DNA of 64,000 nt from Blepharisma japonicum (lineage: Eukaryota > Ciliophora > Heterotrichea > Heterotrichida > Blepharismidae): the NCBI GenBank assembly GCA_949751835.1, contig CATKHK010000083.1, positions 1 to 64,000 of the forward strand, read 5' to 3'. How positions within the stretch are numbered: position 1 is the stretch's first letter; every line of letters begins with the position of its first letter. Under the pieces are notes generated by a model that made no database searches, was not told where the DNA came from, and saw only the letters and a program-made list of their open reading frames with translations. The translations under genes and the position numbers were made by a program. This document shows positions 19,916-31,488 of this stretch, piece after piece.

Positions 19916-20386
19916 TTACAAAACTTCTAGTCTATTCTTTCTCAAAGGCGTCAATAAGCTGTACTTGAAAGAATTTCTTTTTTCTTGAGAAGTCGACCGA
20001 CATCTCTTTTTTAGGTCATTTTTCTGTGATAAAATCAAATCAAAGGTATCTTGAATTTTTGTTCGATTTAAAAGTGGCTTCTCAATAGTCAATAGCCTAT
20101 AATTTATTTTTTTAGGCAAAAGCTCCAATGGTTTTTTGTGTATTTTCTGATTTAAATAAATTCTTTTCATAACGTCTTCATTTCTTTCAAAAATCATCGG
20201 ATTTTCATTTTTTGCAAGTTTTGCAAAAGAAGTGATTGTTTGGTGACTATCACTGTTGGTTGCATTTGATTGATTTGATGCACTAGAAACCACTGCTCTA
20301 TTACTTGAAGGAGTAAAACAAAGCTGCATCCTTGGCTTGATCTTGTAGTAGTTTTTTATATGGGAATGCTTTACTGTTTGAGACAT
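19916..20386 (-). CDS. Hypothetical basic protein
   Basis: 156 aa, no intron. The N-terminal third is Ser/Asn-rich (SSASNQSNATNSDS) and the rest is basic with no membrane span or motif I recognise. The ends are clean and the gene lies in a small space between the phosphatase and the prenyl synthase, which it faces away from (148 bp between starts). Confidence 0.55.
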   Translation of the reverse strand: MSQTVKHSHIKNYYKIKPRMQLCFTPSSNRAVVSSASNQSNATNSDSHQTITSFAKLAKNENPMIFERNEDVMKRIYLNQKIHKKPLELLPKKINYRLLTIEKPLLNRTKIQDTFDLILSQKNDLKKRCRSTSQEKRNSFKYSLLTPLRKNRLEVL

Positions 20387-20534
20387 TGTTTATAAATGTC
20401 TTGGAGTTATTTATTATAATTTTTGATATAGAAAAATAATTTAATCATGTTTATTTCAACTCAAAATTATATAATTTAATAATCAAAATCAATATCATCT
20501 TATTTTTCTAATATTAATATATTGCAATATAAAA

Positions 20535-21617
20535 ATGCTCAATCATATCAAGCGCTTCTATTCCTCATCTCTCACAAAGTACACAGATATGCTCAAAAGT
20601 TCTGATTTCTTAGAAGCGTACTTGCCGCGAGCCATAACTCATCATTCTCAATTATCAAAATTGATTGATTCACCTTCAAATGATTATGATATCACCAGCA
20701 TCTCAAAAAGCATATGCGAGCCTTCATATAATATTCTTGATAGAAGAGGGAAAATGTGAAGAGGATCTTTGTGCCTTTTGACTGCAGATATTTTTCAGCA
20801 TGATCCTAAAGAAATTTTACCTCTGGCGCATTCTATTGAAGTTATACATAATGCTTCATTAATATGTGATGATATTGAAGATAAAAGTGAAAAAAGGCGA
20901 GGCCTCCCGAGTACTTATAAAATATATGGACTTGATATTGCGCTTAACTGTGGAAATTTTATGTATTTTCTTCCGCTCAGGATAATTCATGATCTGGCAA
21001 TTGATATTACACATAAAGAAAAAATTTTGAGAACTTATAGCGAAGAAATGCTTCAGCTGCATTTAGGACAATGCACTGATATATCATGAAATAATGATAA
21101 GTTATACATTCCTTCAGAAGACCAATATTATCGTATGGTTTTCAATAAAACCTCAGTCCTCGTCCGAATGTCAGTGAAGTTTGCTTTAAACTATTTTGGC
21201 CACGATGATGCAATCTCTCGCGCACTTATCCGTTATGCTGAAAAAATTGGTGTTTCTTTTCAAATTATGGACGATATCCTAAATCTTGTAAGTCCAGTAT
21301 ATAAAGAAGGGAGGAATTTTTTAGGTGAAGATATTACAGAAGGCAAAAAAACGTTGATAATAATACGAGCTATTTCACAAACCAAAAACAAAGCTGAAAG
21401 GCTTAATGAGATTTTAGCAATGCATACAAATGATATAGGGTTAGTTAATGAAGCGCTTGATATAATAAAGAGCACAGATGCTATTGATTATGCGAAAAAT
21501 ATAGCGATTAGACTCAAAGATGAAGCTTGGAACCCTTTGAATGAACTTCTGCCGAATTCGGAAGCCAAAGAGAGTTTAGCAAGTTTAAGTGAAATGGTAT
21601 GCTCAAGGGTCAAATAA
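20535..21617 (+). CDS. Polyprenyl (GGPP/FPP-type) diphosphate synthase
   Basis: 360 aa with three TGA-Trp codons, one in the family's K(M)WR motif at about residue 75 and another in the GQ..DIxW motif. The first aspartate-rich motif is DDIED at 112-116 followed by KRRG; the second is DDILN in place of DDxxD. IEVIHNASLICDDIED and GQCTDISW resemble GGPP synthases of the fungal/animal type. It would condense isopentenyl diphosphate onto allylic primers for protein prenylation, dolichol or ubiquinone. The N-terminus (LNHIKRFYSSSLTKY) could be a mitochondrial presequence. Product chain length cannot be fixed from sequence alone. Confidence 0.85.
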
Positions 21618-21725
21618 AATTAATCTATTAATTATTATCAAATAATAGAAAATTTAAATCTGGATTATTTATTGATTTTGCTTAAATTAAGACGAAGTCT
21701 ATATTTTCTAAAAGCTATGAGGCAA

Positions 21726-22304
21726 TTAAAGCATTATATGATTAGTATATATTATAGCCAGCAAAGTTCCAAGAATTGCCCCAATTACTGTATCTGAAGG
21801 GAAATGGCACATATAGTAAATTCTCGAAAACATAGTTGACAGAGTCATAATAAAGCAAACCCACAATGGAAATTCAAAATTAAGATGCAAAAAGCTCCAG
21901 AATAAAGCAGCTTGTGCAGAGTCTCCTGATGGCATCGAATGGTTTTTTTCTATTCCTCTTAGATTATATTTAAGGATTTCTGTTCTCTTCGAGCAGGCTT
22001 CTGGTCTAGGTCTTGAAATAGCTTTTTTGGAAACTAAAGTAAGGATTAGGGTTAAAGCAGGTAATCCAACACAAGCAAAAATAGATGAGGGGTTTAAAGG
22101 CAAATGCCAAAGGACGCAACCCCACAGAAGTAATGCTTGCTTATTGTTGAATGCACTGGCAAAGAGAGCCATGACGTATTGAAATACTCCCCAGGCTTGC
22201 GTATGCCTGTTTACTATGCTACAGAATTTTTGGTCAAAAGAATGGATAGCACTCTTGATACCACAAAGTGACATAATTTCCTGCTGTTTTAAAATGGTTA
22301 TCAT
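21726..22304 (-). CDS. PAP2-superfamily phosphatase, copy 1
   Basis: 192 aa from ATG 22304 (a TTG seven codons earlier is not needed). PAP2 motifs: KKAISRPRP, SMPSGDSAQ and SRIYYMCHFPSD, i.e. the complete KX6RP, PSGx and SRX5HX3D set with the catalytic His and Asp present. Four or more membrane spans. Probably acts on dolichyl or phosphatidyl (di)phosphates at the ER. A paralogue lies at 45930-46481; the two share the run SMPSGDSAQAALFWSFL and most of the last third. Confidence 0.85.
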   Translation of the reverse strand: MITILKQQEIMSLCGIKSAIHSFDQKFCSIVNRHTQAWGVFQYVMALFASAFNNKQALLLWGCVLWHLPLNPSSIFACVGLPALTLILTLVSKKAISRPRPEACSKRTEILKYNLRGIEKNHSMPSGDSAQAALFWSFLHLNFEFPLWVCFIMTLSTMFSRIYYMCHFPSDTVIGAILGTLLAIIYTNHIML

Positions 22305-22448
22305 GTTTGTGAATTTTTGCAACAATAAATTAAAGAAATTAAGAATTAATATAGAGTAATTTAATTTATATTATTTGTAAATATTATCAATTATCAATAA
22401 ACACTTATAAAATATTTAAAAAATTATAAATAATTTTATAGCATAGAA

Positions 22449-24674
22449 CTAGTCAAAATCAATGGTCATTCTTTTTAAAGGATATAATTTTCCAATAATT
22501 TTCATTTTTACAGCCATCGCTCTTTTTAGGTGCTCGCAGTCTGGGCCGCATTTTTTATAGTCATGATCTTTCATGCACTGATTTATTAATTTTTTGGAGG
22601 TGGGCGAAAGAGCTTGATATTCTGCATTATTATTAAAAATTGATATTAAGCAAGAAGGAATTTTTCCTTCTTTCTCTTCTTCAGCGATTTCTTCCAAAGT
22701 AATTTTGGGAGGATGTGGCAATGTTTTATTTAGGTTTTCTGCAGTCAAGAATGCTTTCTTTAATTTGTTTTTTAACTTAGAAGGATTTTTATGTTTGCCA
22801 ACATAAGGCAAGCTATCAAAATTCTGTGATTCATGAATTAATATTGCTTTCAAACTTTCGCTAAAGCTATCATAATGATTGTCTTTTAACCCAAGCAGAT
22901 CTTTATATTTTTGAAATAAAATAATCTGGTCTTTGTCCAATGTAATTACTAATGCCTTTTCCGCTTTTTCTAAAAGTTCATTTAATCTTTCAAGCTCAAT
23001 TGAAAATTTTTTTGATATTTCCCTACTATCTCCTGCTCTATGGCCTTGAAATAAATTATTTTTTTCATCCAAACTTCGATTCATATCATCTTTTTCATAA
23101 TTTTTTAAAATTCTTTCATCTTTTGAGGTTTGCCTTGTTCTGGTATTTTTAACCTCATCATTTTCCTCTGAATTTTCATCCAAATAAGTCGATCTTCCTC
23201 TGCTCCTATTCGTCAATGCTTTTTGATTAGAATTCCCTACATTTCTAGTTCTTTTTTTCTCGTTAAAATTCACAATTGACCCTTCAATCCCTTCTTCATC
23301 ACTTTTTTTGCTCTTTTCAAGACCATATTTTTTTATAATTTCATTACTATCAATTCCAATATATACAAATTTTTTCCCATTTTGCTGATACCATAAATCT
23401 TCTATTTGCTTATTTTTTTCTTCAGCAATTCTTCATAGCACACTTTTTTGGAAATAATCCTCTTTTATACGCTGAATTTTATTTCTCTTCCCTATAAGCT
23501 TAATCTTTAAGCTCTCACATTCTTTTTTTAAGTTGTTTATTGCAGCTTTATTTTTGCCAAGTTTTTCTTTAGCTATTTCATTTATGATTTTTTCGGATCT
23601 TAATTCGTTAGAAATTTCAGTTATTTTTACTTTTAGAACAACAATTTCATTAAGGCCTAGTGCTTCAGTTAGCTCTTGGATTTTGGAGTCTTTAAATTTT
23701 ATTTGCTCTTCAAGCTTCTTTTTATCTTCAAGAAGAAAATCATGTTTTCGTTTAATTTTGAGAAATTCTAATTCTTTTTTCTCCAGCATACCTTCTAAAA
23801 TCGATCCTTTTCTGTATTCTAATCCAATATAATCAGCTTGGCATTCTTTTTCAACAACTTCAATTTCCTTTTTAATTCTTTCATTCTCAAGTTTATTTTT
23901 TATATCATTCTTTAAATTTGTAACTCCTATTTCAAGCTCTTTAGCTTTTTCTTGGGCATCAAATTTCAATAAATCAGGGGTATCTATAGGACTTGGGACA
24001 TCAGTTTGCATTTGGCACAATGAGTCATAAAGATCTCACAGTTGGGTCGTAATTCCAGTGAATTTGAGGTTTTGCAGTTTTTCGCCTAATTCTTTGAGAA
24101 AATTGAGGTCAGGGGTTTCTCCTCCAGTTGTTTTTTCTATAATTTTGTTTGGTAAAGCTCCTGTTTGAGTACAAGCTTCTTTAGAGTCATGCTTATCTGA
24201 ATTTTTCAAAGATTCGATATTTTTTAAATGTTTTTTGATATTATGATATGCTTTTTTATAGCCAATAACCGCTCTTATAATACAGTTTCCCAGCTTATTA
24301 TCTTTTTGTTTAGCACAAATTGCAAGATTTTCCATATATTCTTGATATTTCTCAAAAATTTGGCTAATTAATTTAAAATCTCTAATGTCAGCTACTTTAA
24401 AACTTTCTAAATCAATTTCGAACTTATCTAGATCTTTATCAAGCCTGGTAAGCTCTGAATTACAAAATAATTCAGATGATTTTTTATACGGAGAACTTGA
24501 AAATGCGAGTGGGCTCATATCCATAGACGGGTCAGTGTTTACAATTTCAGCTGAAATTTCGTTTATATTGAGGAATATGCTGTTCGATTTCTTTGAATTC
24601 CTTCTATTGGTAGCAGTAATTGACCTTGTTGTAGCTCTTTTTTTCTTTAAATTCGGGAAGCTTGGGTCATGCAT
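22449..24674 (-). CDS. Large coiled-coil protein with Cys/His C-terminal motif
   Basis: 741 aa in one exon when two TGA codons (24036-24038 and 23433-23435) are read as Trp. Residues 1-60 are basic and Ser-rich; about 80-165 helical; about 230-420 strong coiled coil; about 440-530 charged and disordered; the last 90 residues form a compact-looking domain ending CMKDHDYKKCGPDCEHLKRAM, with a C-x7-C-x3-C-x-H pattern that could bind metal. I do not recognise the family. The length of open frame across two TGA codons makes the gene itself secure. Confidence 0.75.
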
Positions 24675-24861
24675 GTCAAATTAATCATAATTTCATTTTC
24701 ATTTGCAATTTATCGTGATAATATGCTTATAAAAATAACTTTACTAAATAAAAGAATAAATAAACAGACTTTATATTCTGAGTTGCTGTATATAAACTGC
24801 AAAAAATTAAAAATTTATTATAAATTTGTCAGCGATTCAACTTCGGTTAAACAAATTAAAT

Positions 24862-25333
24862 ATGGGCTGTGGCGCAAGCAGTACAAGGACAACTCCAGGG
24901 TTTCAAGCTGTCATCGTGACTTTTTATCTAGGTCAAAAAGAAATATTCAATAAAAGTATACAGAACATTGAATGACGAGCCATTAGATTTTTCTGTAACT
25001 TCTGAATTTGATGAGATCCCATTGCCAACACTTATGAACATTATTTCGTTTGACAAGGATATTGGCGATAGCGTTGATGCAAATTTCCTCTCAAATTATG
25101 ATAAAGAAAATGATAAATTTGATTATGTTGTTCAAAGACTTATTGGAATTGAAGTTGAGAATTATAAAGATCCAATGAGTGGAAATATGTGGGTACCTTA
25201 TGTCAAAGGAAACAAACTCGACTGAAACAAGATTTGTAATGAAGATTTTAAGGTAAAACCTGAAGATGAAATTGTATGACGATTCCAAAAATTCAATGAA
25301 GAAGCTGAAAACCAAGTAACTTCTCAGGGGTAG
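24862..25333 (+). CDS. Small, probably myristoylated protein, two exons
   Basis: Exons 24862-24915 and 24932-25333 join across a 16-nt intron, GTGACTTTTTATCTAG, into a 151-aa protein; two TGA codons are read as Trp. It opens MGCGASST, a textbook N-myristoylation site (Gly2, Ser6) with Cys3 for palmitoylation, so membrane-tail or ciliary-membrane targeting is likely. After the intron the reading KKKYSIKVYRTLNDEPLDFS is in frame with the long second exon, which is what supports the intron. The rest is acidic with no family recognised. Confidence 0.65.
24916..24931 (+). other. 16-nt intron (myristoylated protein)
   Basis: GTGACTTTTTATCTAG; A at -6; needed to join the two frames. Confidence 0.7.
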
Positions 25334-26035
25334 TATAAATGATAAAATCATTAAATTATAATTAATTCATAGAAGCCAATATAATAGGATTTTTTTTGAG
25401 TCTTTATCTCAAGTCTTGAGGCTCAAGAAATAGCTAGAAAGAAGATATTTTTAAGATATAAACAAGAGTAATTTAGTCAATTTTAATAACTAGACACAGT
25501 ATAAAGTTTATAGTTCTTGCATAAATTCTTATTCTTGCTTGCTGCTTTATTTATCACATAAGCACAACTAAATAAATATCATATTAGATATATGGGTTTT
25601 AGTCTATCTCCATCTTTGTCGTTGATTTTATCGATTTTTGCTATAATAGTTGTCTCGGAATCTTTTACTTGGCCAATAAGCTCCTGGATATTTTTTCTTG
25701 GTCAATAAGCTCCTGGATTTTTCTTTTTTCTTGGTTTATAATCTAAATTTTTTGGCAGCTTATTTTTCTATCCAGCTTATCAGTTGAAATCTACACATCT
25801 TTATGATTTTTTTTCTTTTTTATATAAATCAATCATCTATTTCCTATTTAGCTTTAATTTTGCAATTATTGCTTTTTACAAAGCTTCAGACTCTTGCTAG
25901 TTTTTTATTCTTAAGAACGAGATTTATTTTGTTTTTATTTCTTACATTTTATATATTATTTTCCTTATGAATTATTCCTCTGCTCTAAATTTCCACCTTT
26001 TTCATTTCATTTCCTTCTAATTAATTTTCTTCCAA
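25334..26035. other. T-rich region with a 29-bp tandem duplication
   Basis: About 700 bp without a defensible gene. At 25673-25720 the segment around caataagctcctgga occurs twice, 29 bp apart. On the minus strand 25590-25740 reads like a short charged coiled coil but changes frame at the duplication, so it may be a decayed coding fragment. The stretch just before 26036 is T-rich and presumably holds the POC1 promoter. Confidence 0.45.
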
Positions 26036-27355
26036 ATGGTAAATTTTATCTAGAATGACCAAAATCGTCTGAAATCAAGCAGCTCAGATCCTCAGCTTAA
26101 AAGAAATTTTCAAGGCCACAGTGCACCGATTACTGCAGTTGACCTGCAGCAGAATTTAAAGCAAGTTTTATCTGGTTCTGAAGATTCAAATGTCATGGTA
26201 TGGCATTTTAAACCTGAAATGCGCCCATATAAATTTACAGGCCATCGAGCAGCAGTCACTGATGCTTGTTACTCCCCAACAGGTGATATTATTGCATCTG
26301 CTTCAAAGGACGAAACAGTGCGTCTCTGGCAAAATACTGTGAAAAACAAATCTGTAGTATTAAAAGCTCATACCGCAAGTGTAAGAAGCGTTTGTTTTTC
26401 CACTGATGGATCTTTATTATTAACCTCATCTGACGACAAATCCCTCAAAGTATGGACTGTTGAAGACAGAAAATTCCAATTTTCCTTGACTGGACATTTG
26501 AATTGGGTAAAAGATGCCCGATTCAGTCCAGATTCAAGAATGGCAGTTTCTGGAGGCGACGACCGCACAGTCAAACTGTGGGACTTATCACAAAAAATTT
26601 GCCTTTCTACATTTAGTGACCATACAGGTGGCATAAATAAGGTCCGTTTCCACCCCGATGGCACTTGCATTGCTAGTGGCAGTTCAGATAGAAAAATCAA
26701 GATTTGGGATATTCGGTCTCAGAGGCTTCTCCAGCATTATGATGCTCATGCAGACTCTGTGACTTCTGTATCATTCCATCCTTCTGGGATGTATTTACTA
26801 TCAAGCTCTAATGATTCCACACTAAAAATCTGGGATCTTAGACAAGGTCACATTCTTTATACTTTATATGGCCACCAAGGTGAAGCGAATATTGCTAATT
26901 TTTCAGCTGATGGAGATTATTTTGCCTCAGGAGGGATGGACAAATTAGTAATGATTTGGAAATCGAATATAGAAATTAATCAAAAAACTGAAATCGAGTT
27001 ACCTAAAAAAGCGACAAAAAAAAGCTTTTCCGAAATTGAAAATGCTAGAAAAAGCGCAGCCAAAGGAGAAAAAGAATTCACATTTTCGCCTCATAAAAGT
27101 GAATCTGGAGAAATAAAGGAGGAAAGTATTAAGGCAGAAGTTTTAGATGAGCAGGATAATGGAAATAATTTTCCGCTTATACCAGGACTGCCAAAAGAAG
27201 TAGGCAGAACACTGATGCAGATTGAAAATCAATTAGAATTAATTACAAGAGTTTTGGTGCAATTGGAAAAGAAAGTCACGATGTATGAGGATCAAATGTT
27301 GATGCTGTCAGCTCATTTTTCTGAAAAGGAAAGGGGGAGCATTTCTTCATATTAA
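26036..27355 (+). CDS. POC1: POC1 centriolar WD40 protein
   Basis: 434 aa. The first exon is only the ATG (26036-26038); a 15-nt intron, GTAAATTTTATCTAG, follows, then exon 26054-27355. The start of the spliced frame (MNDQNRLKSSSSDPQLKRNFQGH) restores the first WD repeat, which is the evidence for the intron. Seven WD40 repeats fill about residues 15-310, with MVWHFKPEMRPYKFTGH and LLQHYDAHADSV matching POC1 closely. A charged linker leads to the C-terminal POC1 coiled coil (about 380-425). POC1 strengthens triplet microtubules in basal bodies and centrioles, fitting a ciliate. Confidence 0.93.
26039..26053 (+). other. 15-nt intron directly after the POC1 ATG
   Basis: GTAAATTTTATCTAG; removal restores the first WD repeat of POC1. 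Confidence 0.88.
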
Positions 27356-27757
27356 GTTAATAATCTTCAAAAAGTTATAATAAATTGATTAAGCTTATAT
27401 AGACATATAACATAATCATCTCAAAATACTATAATTTCAAAAATTTAGCAGTTAGTCATTAGATAAATTATTAAAAAAATAGATGTCATTGATTTTTGCC
27501 ATCGATTAAGTATATTTTCAGGTTTATTGATTAGTTCTAAAATTTTCATTTTAATCATTGTATTATATTCTATGCATTTAAAATATCATTTATTCACTAC
27601 TATTAAATCTGTGACTTTCTACGATTTCTCATTTTCTTTATTAGTATCCCGATACTCTTTCAGCATATTTAAATTTTCCTGAAACTTTTTTTCTACCACA
27701 AAAATTTAAAAAAGACCTTAAAATTTCAAATAAATGGTATAATAATTTAACATTATA
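27356..27757. other. AT-rich intergenic region
   Basis: About 400 bp, strongly AT-rich, stops in all frames, nothing recognised. It separates POC1 from the next plus-strand gene and presumably contains its promoter. Confidence 0.5.
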
Positions 27758-29168
27758 ATGAATATATCATTATCTCAAAGCCTAGACGATCTTTCACTCT
27801 ACCCAGAAAAGCGATTCCGCAAAAAATCTCCAAAAATTTTGAAGAAAATCCCAAATTACCACTCAATGAGTTCCTTAAAGCTTCATCCCGATAAGTATAA
27901 GCGTGACACTTATTTTTCTTTCGGGATAGCTAACCCAAACTCAATATTTGCTCGAAATCACCAAATTAATAATACCTCAACCTTTCATTTAACTCCTATA
28001 AAAGAAGCACCAACCTCTCTAATCCAATTTACTTCTTCAGTACTTAAAAACAAATACGAGCTTATCCAAGTCCTCCAAGAGCTCGAAAAATCATCCCTAG
28101 ATCCTGACATAAAAAAATCCAAAGCGGCCTCAAAAGCCTTAGATATTTGTTCAAATGAAGCTGGATCCTACCAAAAAGAAATGCAATTGATCACTTCAGA
28201 AATTTCAAAATCACTTTATATGAGTAAAAAAGAGCTCCCTGAAGTGGCTCTAGAAAAAATATATGATAAGCATATAGGTAAATGTATACAAAGATGCCCT
28301 ATTAGATGAAGAAATCCCTTATTTTATTATAGCAGATACATATAAAGAGCTATGGGAAGACTCAAAAAAAGACAATAATAAGCTTCATAGGCTGTTAATT
28401 CAGTCAGAAAAAGGTGAATTTTATGTAGAATTTAATGGAGTAATTAAGAAAAAAGACAAAGAAATTGAACAATTGAAATTGGATGTAGAAGAAGCGATAA
28501 ATGCACCAGTTAAAGCTGCAGAATGAAAAATGCTGCAACTAGAAGAACAGGTAATTTATATTAAGAACCAAAGGTATAAAATAGATGCAAGTGAAATCCA
28601 AGAAAAGCTTACTCAAGCCCATAAAAAAATCAGTAACCTCAGATCTGAGTCTTTAGCTGACAAAAATTTGATAGGAGAATTACAGCTAAAAAATGTCCAA
28701 AATGAAAAAATAATGCTGCATTTAAGGGAGAGCTTAAATGATCTTACGAATAAGCATGATATTATTTTACATGAAAATACAAATTTAAGGTCAGAGTTTG
28801 AAAAAAGCAATAAAATGATAAGACTAATGGCTGAAGAAAAAAAGGCATTAGAAGCACAGCTTAGGCTATTAGAAAAAGAAATAGAAATTTTGACTTTAAA
28901 TGCAGAAAATGGAGTTGAAAACTTGACTCCGAGACCAAATTTTAATAGTGCTGAAGAGATTCATAATTTTAAAGGAGCAAATACGAAAGAAAAAGTGTCA
29001 GAATTAATAAAACTTTTAAAAAATTTAAAGATTATTCAGAAGCCTTCACATATTTTTAAAAGAAGAGAAACTTTGAATCTAAGAAGAAATAGCTCAATAA
29101 GTGTTATTCCAAAAAGGAAAATAGCGAGAATGTTCTCTGTCGTTGAAAAAAGAGATGAAAATTTATAA
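27758..29168 (+). CDS. Coiled-coil protein, two exons
   Basis: 464 aa from exons 27758-28277 and 28294-29168. The joining intron is 16 nt, GTAAATGTATACAAAG, which ends AAAG and not TAG; it splits a codon (G|AT, Asp) and is inferred from the shift between two long frames that read DKHI-D-ALLDEEIPYF when joined. TGA at 28523-28525 is Trp. The first 100 residues are Ser/Pro-rich; the remainder alternates helix and coiled coil (about 250-390) and ends basic. No known domain. The unusual 3' splice site makes the exact junction less certain than the others. Confidence 0.65.
28278..28293 (+). other. 16-nt intron with AAAG 3' end
   Basis: GTAAATGTATACAAAG; splits a codon; inferred from a frame change between long frames. 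The only intron here not ending TAG or CAG. Confidence 0.6.
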
Positions 29169-29219
29169 ATTCCTTATAAAACATTAAAATTACCTTTGCT
29201 TTTTATTATTTCATGTAAA

Positions 29220-30644
29220 ATGGATGAATTCCAACCTAACTTAATTGCTTCTACTCCAGAAAAAGACTTACTTGAAAACAAGCTAGAGTCATTATCTACA
29301 TCTCCAAATTCCCCTACAAGAAAGAAATATAGACTTTATGGCAAAATTGTATCACAATTTTTTTGCCAATGCTCAATTTGCAACTTTCAAATAAAAAGAG
29401 CTCCAAATAAACCCAAAAAAATTTTCGACTATACAGATTACGAAGTCCATAAACAAGGAAAATTAAAAACCTTCACATGACTTTTAATTGAACTTGGAAA
29501 GCTGTCCAAAAAATTACCTATCAAAATAACAGTCCCCGACACTGTTATTTTTCGTCGAGGAAAACCTATTGTAATAGTCCAGCCCATAAAGGAAACTTAT
29601 ATAAAAATGACCTCAAACCCAGAAAGGCTGAATCTAGCGAAAATTTTAAAATCTTTTACGAAAATCGTAAAAAAGAGAAAAAAAGAAGATTTAAGCCTTG
29701 TAAAAGGAAATAACGAAAACGACTCAGCTGTTTTTATTACCCAAGATTCATATGGTAAAGAAACAGTTTTATTGAAATACTTAGTGAAAGGGAAAGACTG
29801 CTCAGAAATTGAAGAAAACCCTCAATTTGAAGATGGAGTGTTAAGGGTAATGAGTGAAAAAGAATTCATTGATTTAATGTGTGAGAGGCCTGGCAGCTTG
29901 ATATGAAGGACAATTTCATATATACAGACTGTTATTAAATGTAAATTTGGGATAGGGGAAATAATTACAGTTGAACTGTATTCAGATAGAGACAATAGAA
30001 CTTTGTCGAACTATATTGAAGCACAGGAAAATGAAACTCAACTAATGTATAGTGATCCTAAAGAATATTGCCAGTTGATGTGCAAGAGGATCGTTTCCCT
30101 TATTTTTGAGCATACGAAGTATCAAATATTAAAAATTAAAGCAGAATTCATGAAAGATGATGAAAATAAAATTTGACTTGCTTTTGCCCCAGAAATTTAT
30201 GTTAGGAACAGAGAAGTTCCTACTTCCTCAAGAAGAGAGGCAAAAGAAATAATTGATGCTCCTGACCAAAGCCCAGGATTTTTTATTACAGAAAAAAGCC
30301 CAAATAGGTCATACTCTGAAAGCTTGATAAAAAATCCCCAAAATGTTGCTATATGAAAAGCTAAAAAAATAATATTAATGCCTCTGAAGCAGCAAATAAG
30401 AGACAGACGAAGCAAGTCTTCGATGAAAGCTATTTATTGCCCAGGTGAAAGCAATTCTCCACAGAAAATCCGCCCTAACACGCATATAGAAAAAATATGG
30501 GAAAGTTTAGTTAAATCAAAAAAGACTCATATGAGAGAAAGATCATTAAATAAGACCCCAGAAAGTATAAGGGACTGATGCTATACTCCTCCATTGCGAT
30601 TTTCTCCTTTGAAGAATTTGCGATCTGCTAGCTATTTAATTTAA
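29220..30644 (+). CDS. Hypothetical protein of 474 aa
   Basis: One exon from ATG 29220 with six TGA codons read as Trp (e.g. 29478, 29904, 30174, 30354, 30576). A Ser/Pro head, a CQCSIC cysteine pair at about 58-63, a probable beta-rich middle (KITVPDTVIFRRGKPIVIV) and a basic Ser/Pro tail with several SP sites (SPNRS, NSPQK, TPES). It lacks coiled coil and membrane spans, unlike its neighbours. I do not recognise the family. It converges with the gene to the right, 72 bp between stops. Confidence 0.65.
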
Positions 30645-30716
30645 TATTAATTATTGTTATCAATATAAAGTTTTTTCCCCTATTTCATTGATTTTTCATA
30701 AATATTCATATTTCCT

Positions 30717-31427
30717 TTAAATTTCACTATACAAATTATCAGGAATTCTCCCAAGAGTAAACTCAGATCCTTTATGATAAGTTTTTGCTTTTAATTTTTG
30801 TATTTCTTTTTTTAGTCACAAATTTTCTTCTTCCAGTTTATCAGTGGGATTTTCAATTATTTTTTCCGAATTCATGTTTTTCGCTAGAAGATCTTCATTA
30901 TCTTTTTGCAGTTTAATGATAATTTCTCTGTATTTTTTTAATTTTTCTTCATATAATCTCCTCATAGATTCCATTTGAAAATTATGGATTTCATTTTGTC
31001 TATTCACAAGTTCTTTTGCTTGTTTTTTGTATTTTTTCTTGTATTTTAAAGCTAAATTTTGAGCCAAAATTTCAACATTTGAGTTACTAAAGATCGGATT
31101 GGCTGTTTCGCTCATTTTTACAGGTGAAAAATCATGAGTTTGTTCAAAATTTGGTTTCGCAGGTGTAGAAGTCCTAGATTTAGACAGTGTTGGTGTCGAT
31201 GATAAATCTGATAGTACTATATCATAATTAGATTTATTGTTTACATATCGAGGTTCATGAGATTGTTTTCTTGATAAATGCAGTTCTGTGTTGGATCGGT
31301 TTAAGGATTCACTTTCTCGGTTTATTTTTGATGCTTGCCTCTTTGCTATTTCTTGGAGGTCTATTGGTTTTCTTTCTATTACAACTATGCTATTTTGAAT
31401 TGGCTTCTTTCTTAGCTTTGGTGGCAT
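30717..31427 (-). CDS. Hypothetical protein with C-terminal coiled coil
   Basis: 236 aa; the frame continues through a TGA (30816-30818, Trp) to TAA at 30717. The first 110 residues are Ser/Thr-rich and basic, then a coiled coil runs about 115-215 and the protein ends in a short segment with FTLGRIPDN. No family recognised. It starts 61 bp from the stop of the EF-hand gene on the same strand. Confidence 0.65.
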
Positions 31428-31488
31428 AAGCTGAAATTATTGATTTAATATGAAAATCATAATTTTCATAAATGAAAGATTATTATTC

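Noticed and set aside
20535-21617. Reading the prenyl synthase as three separate small genes
   Set aside because: The breaks are TGA codons at family tryptophans (KMW, DISW); the frame is otherwise continuous.
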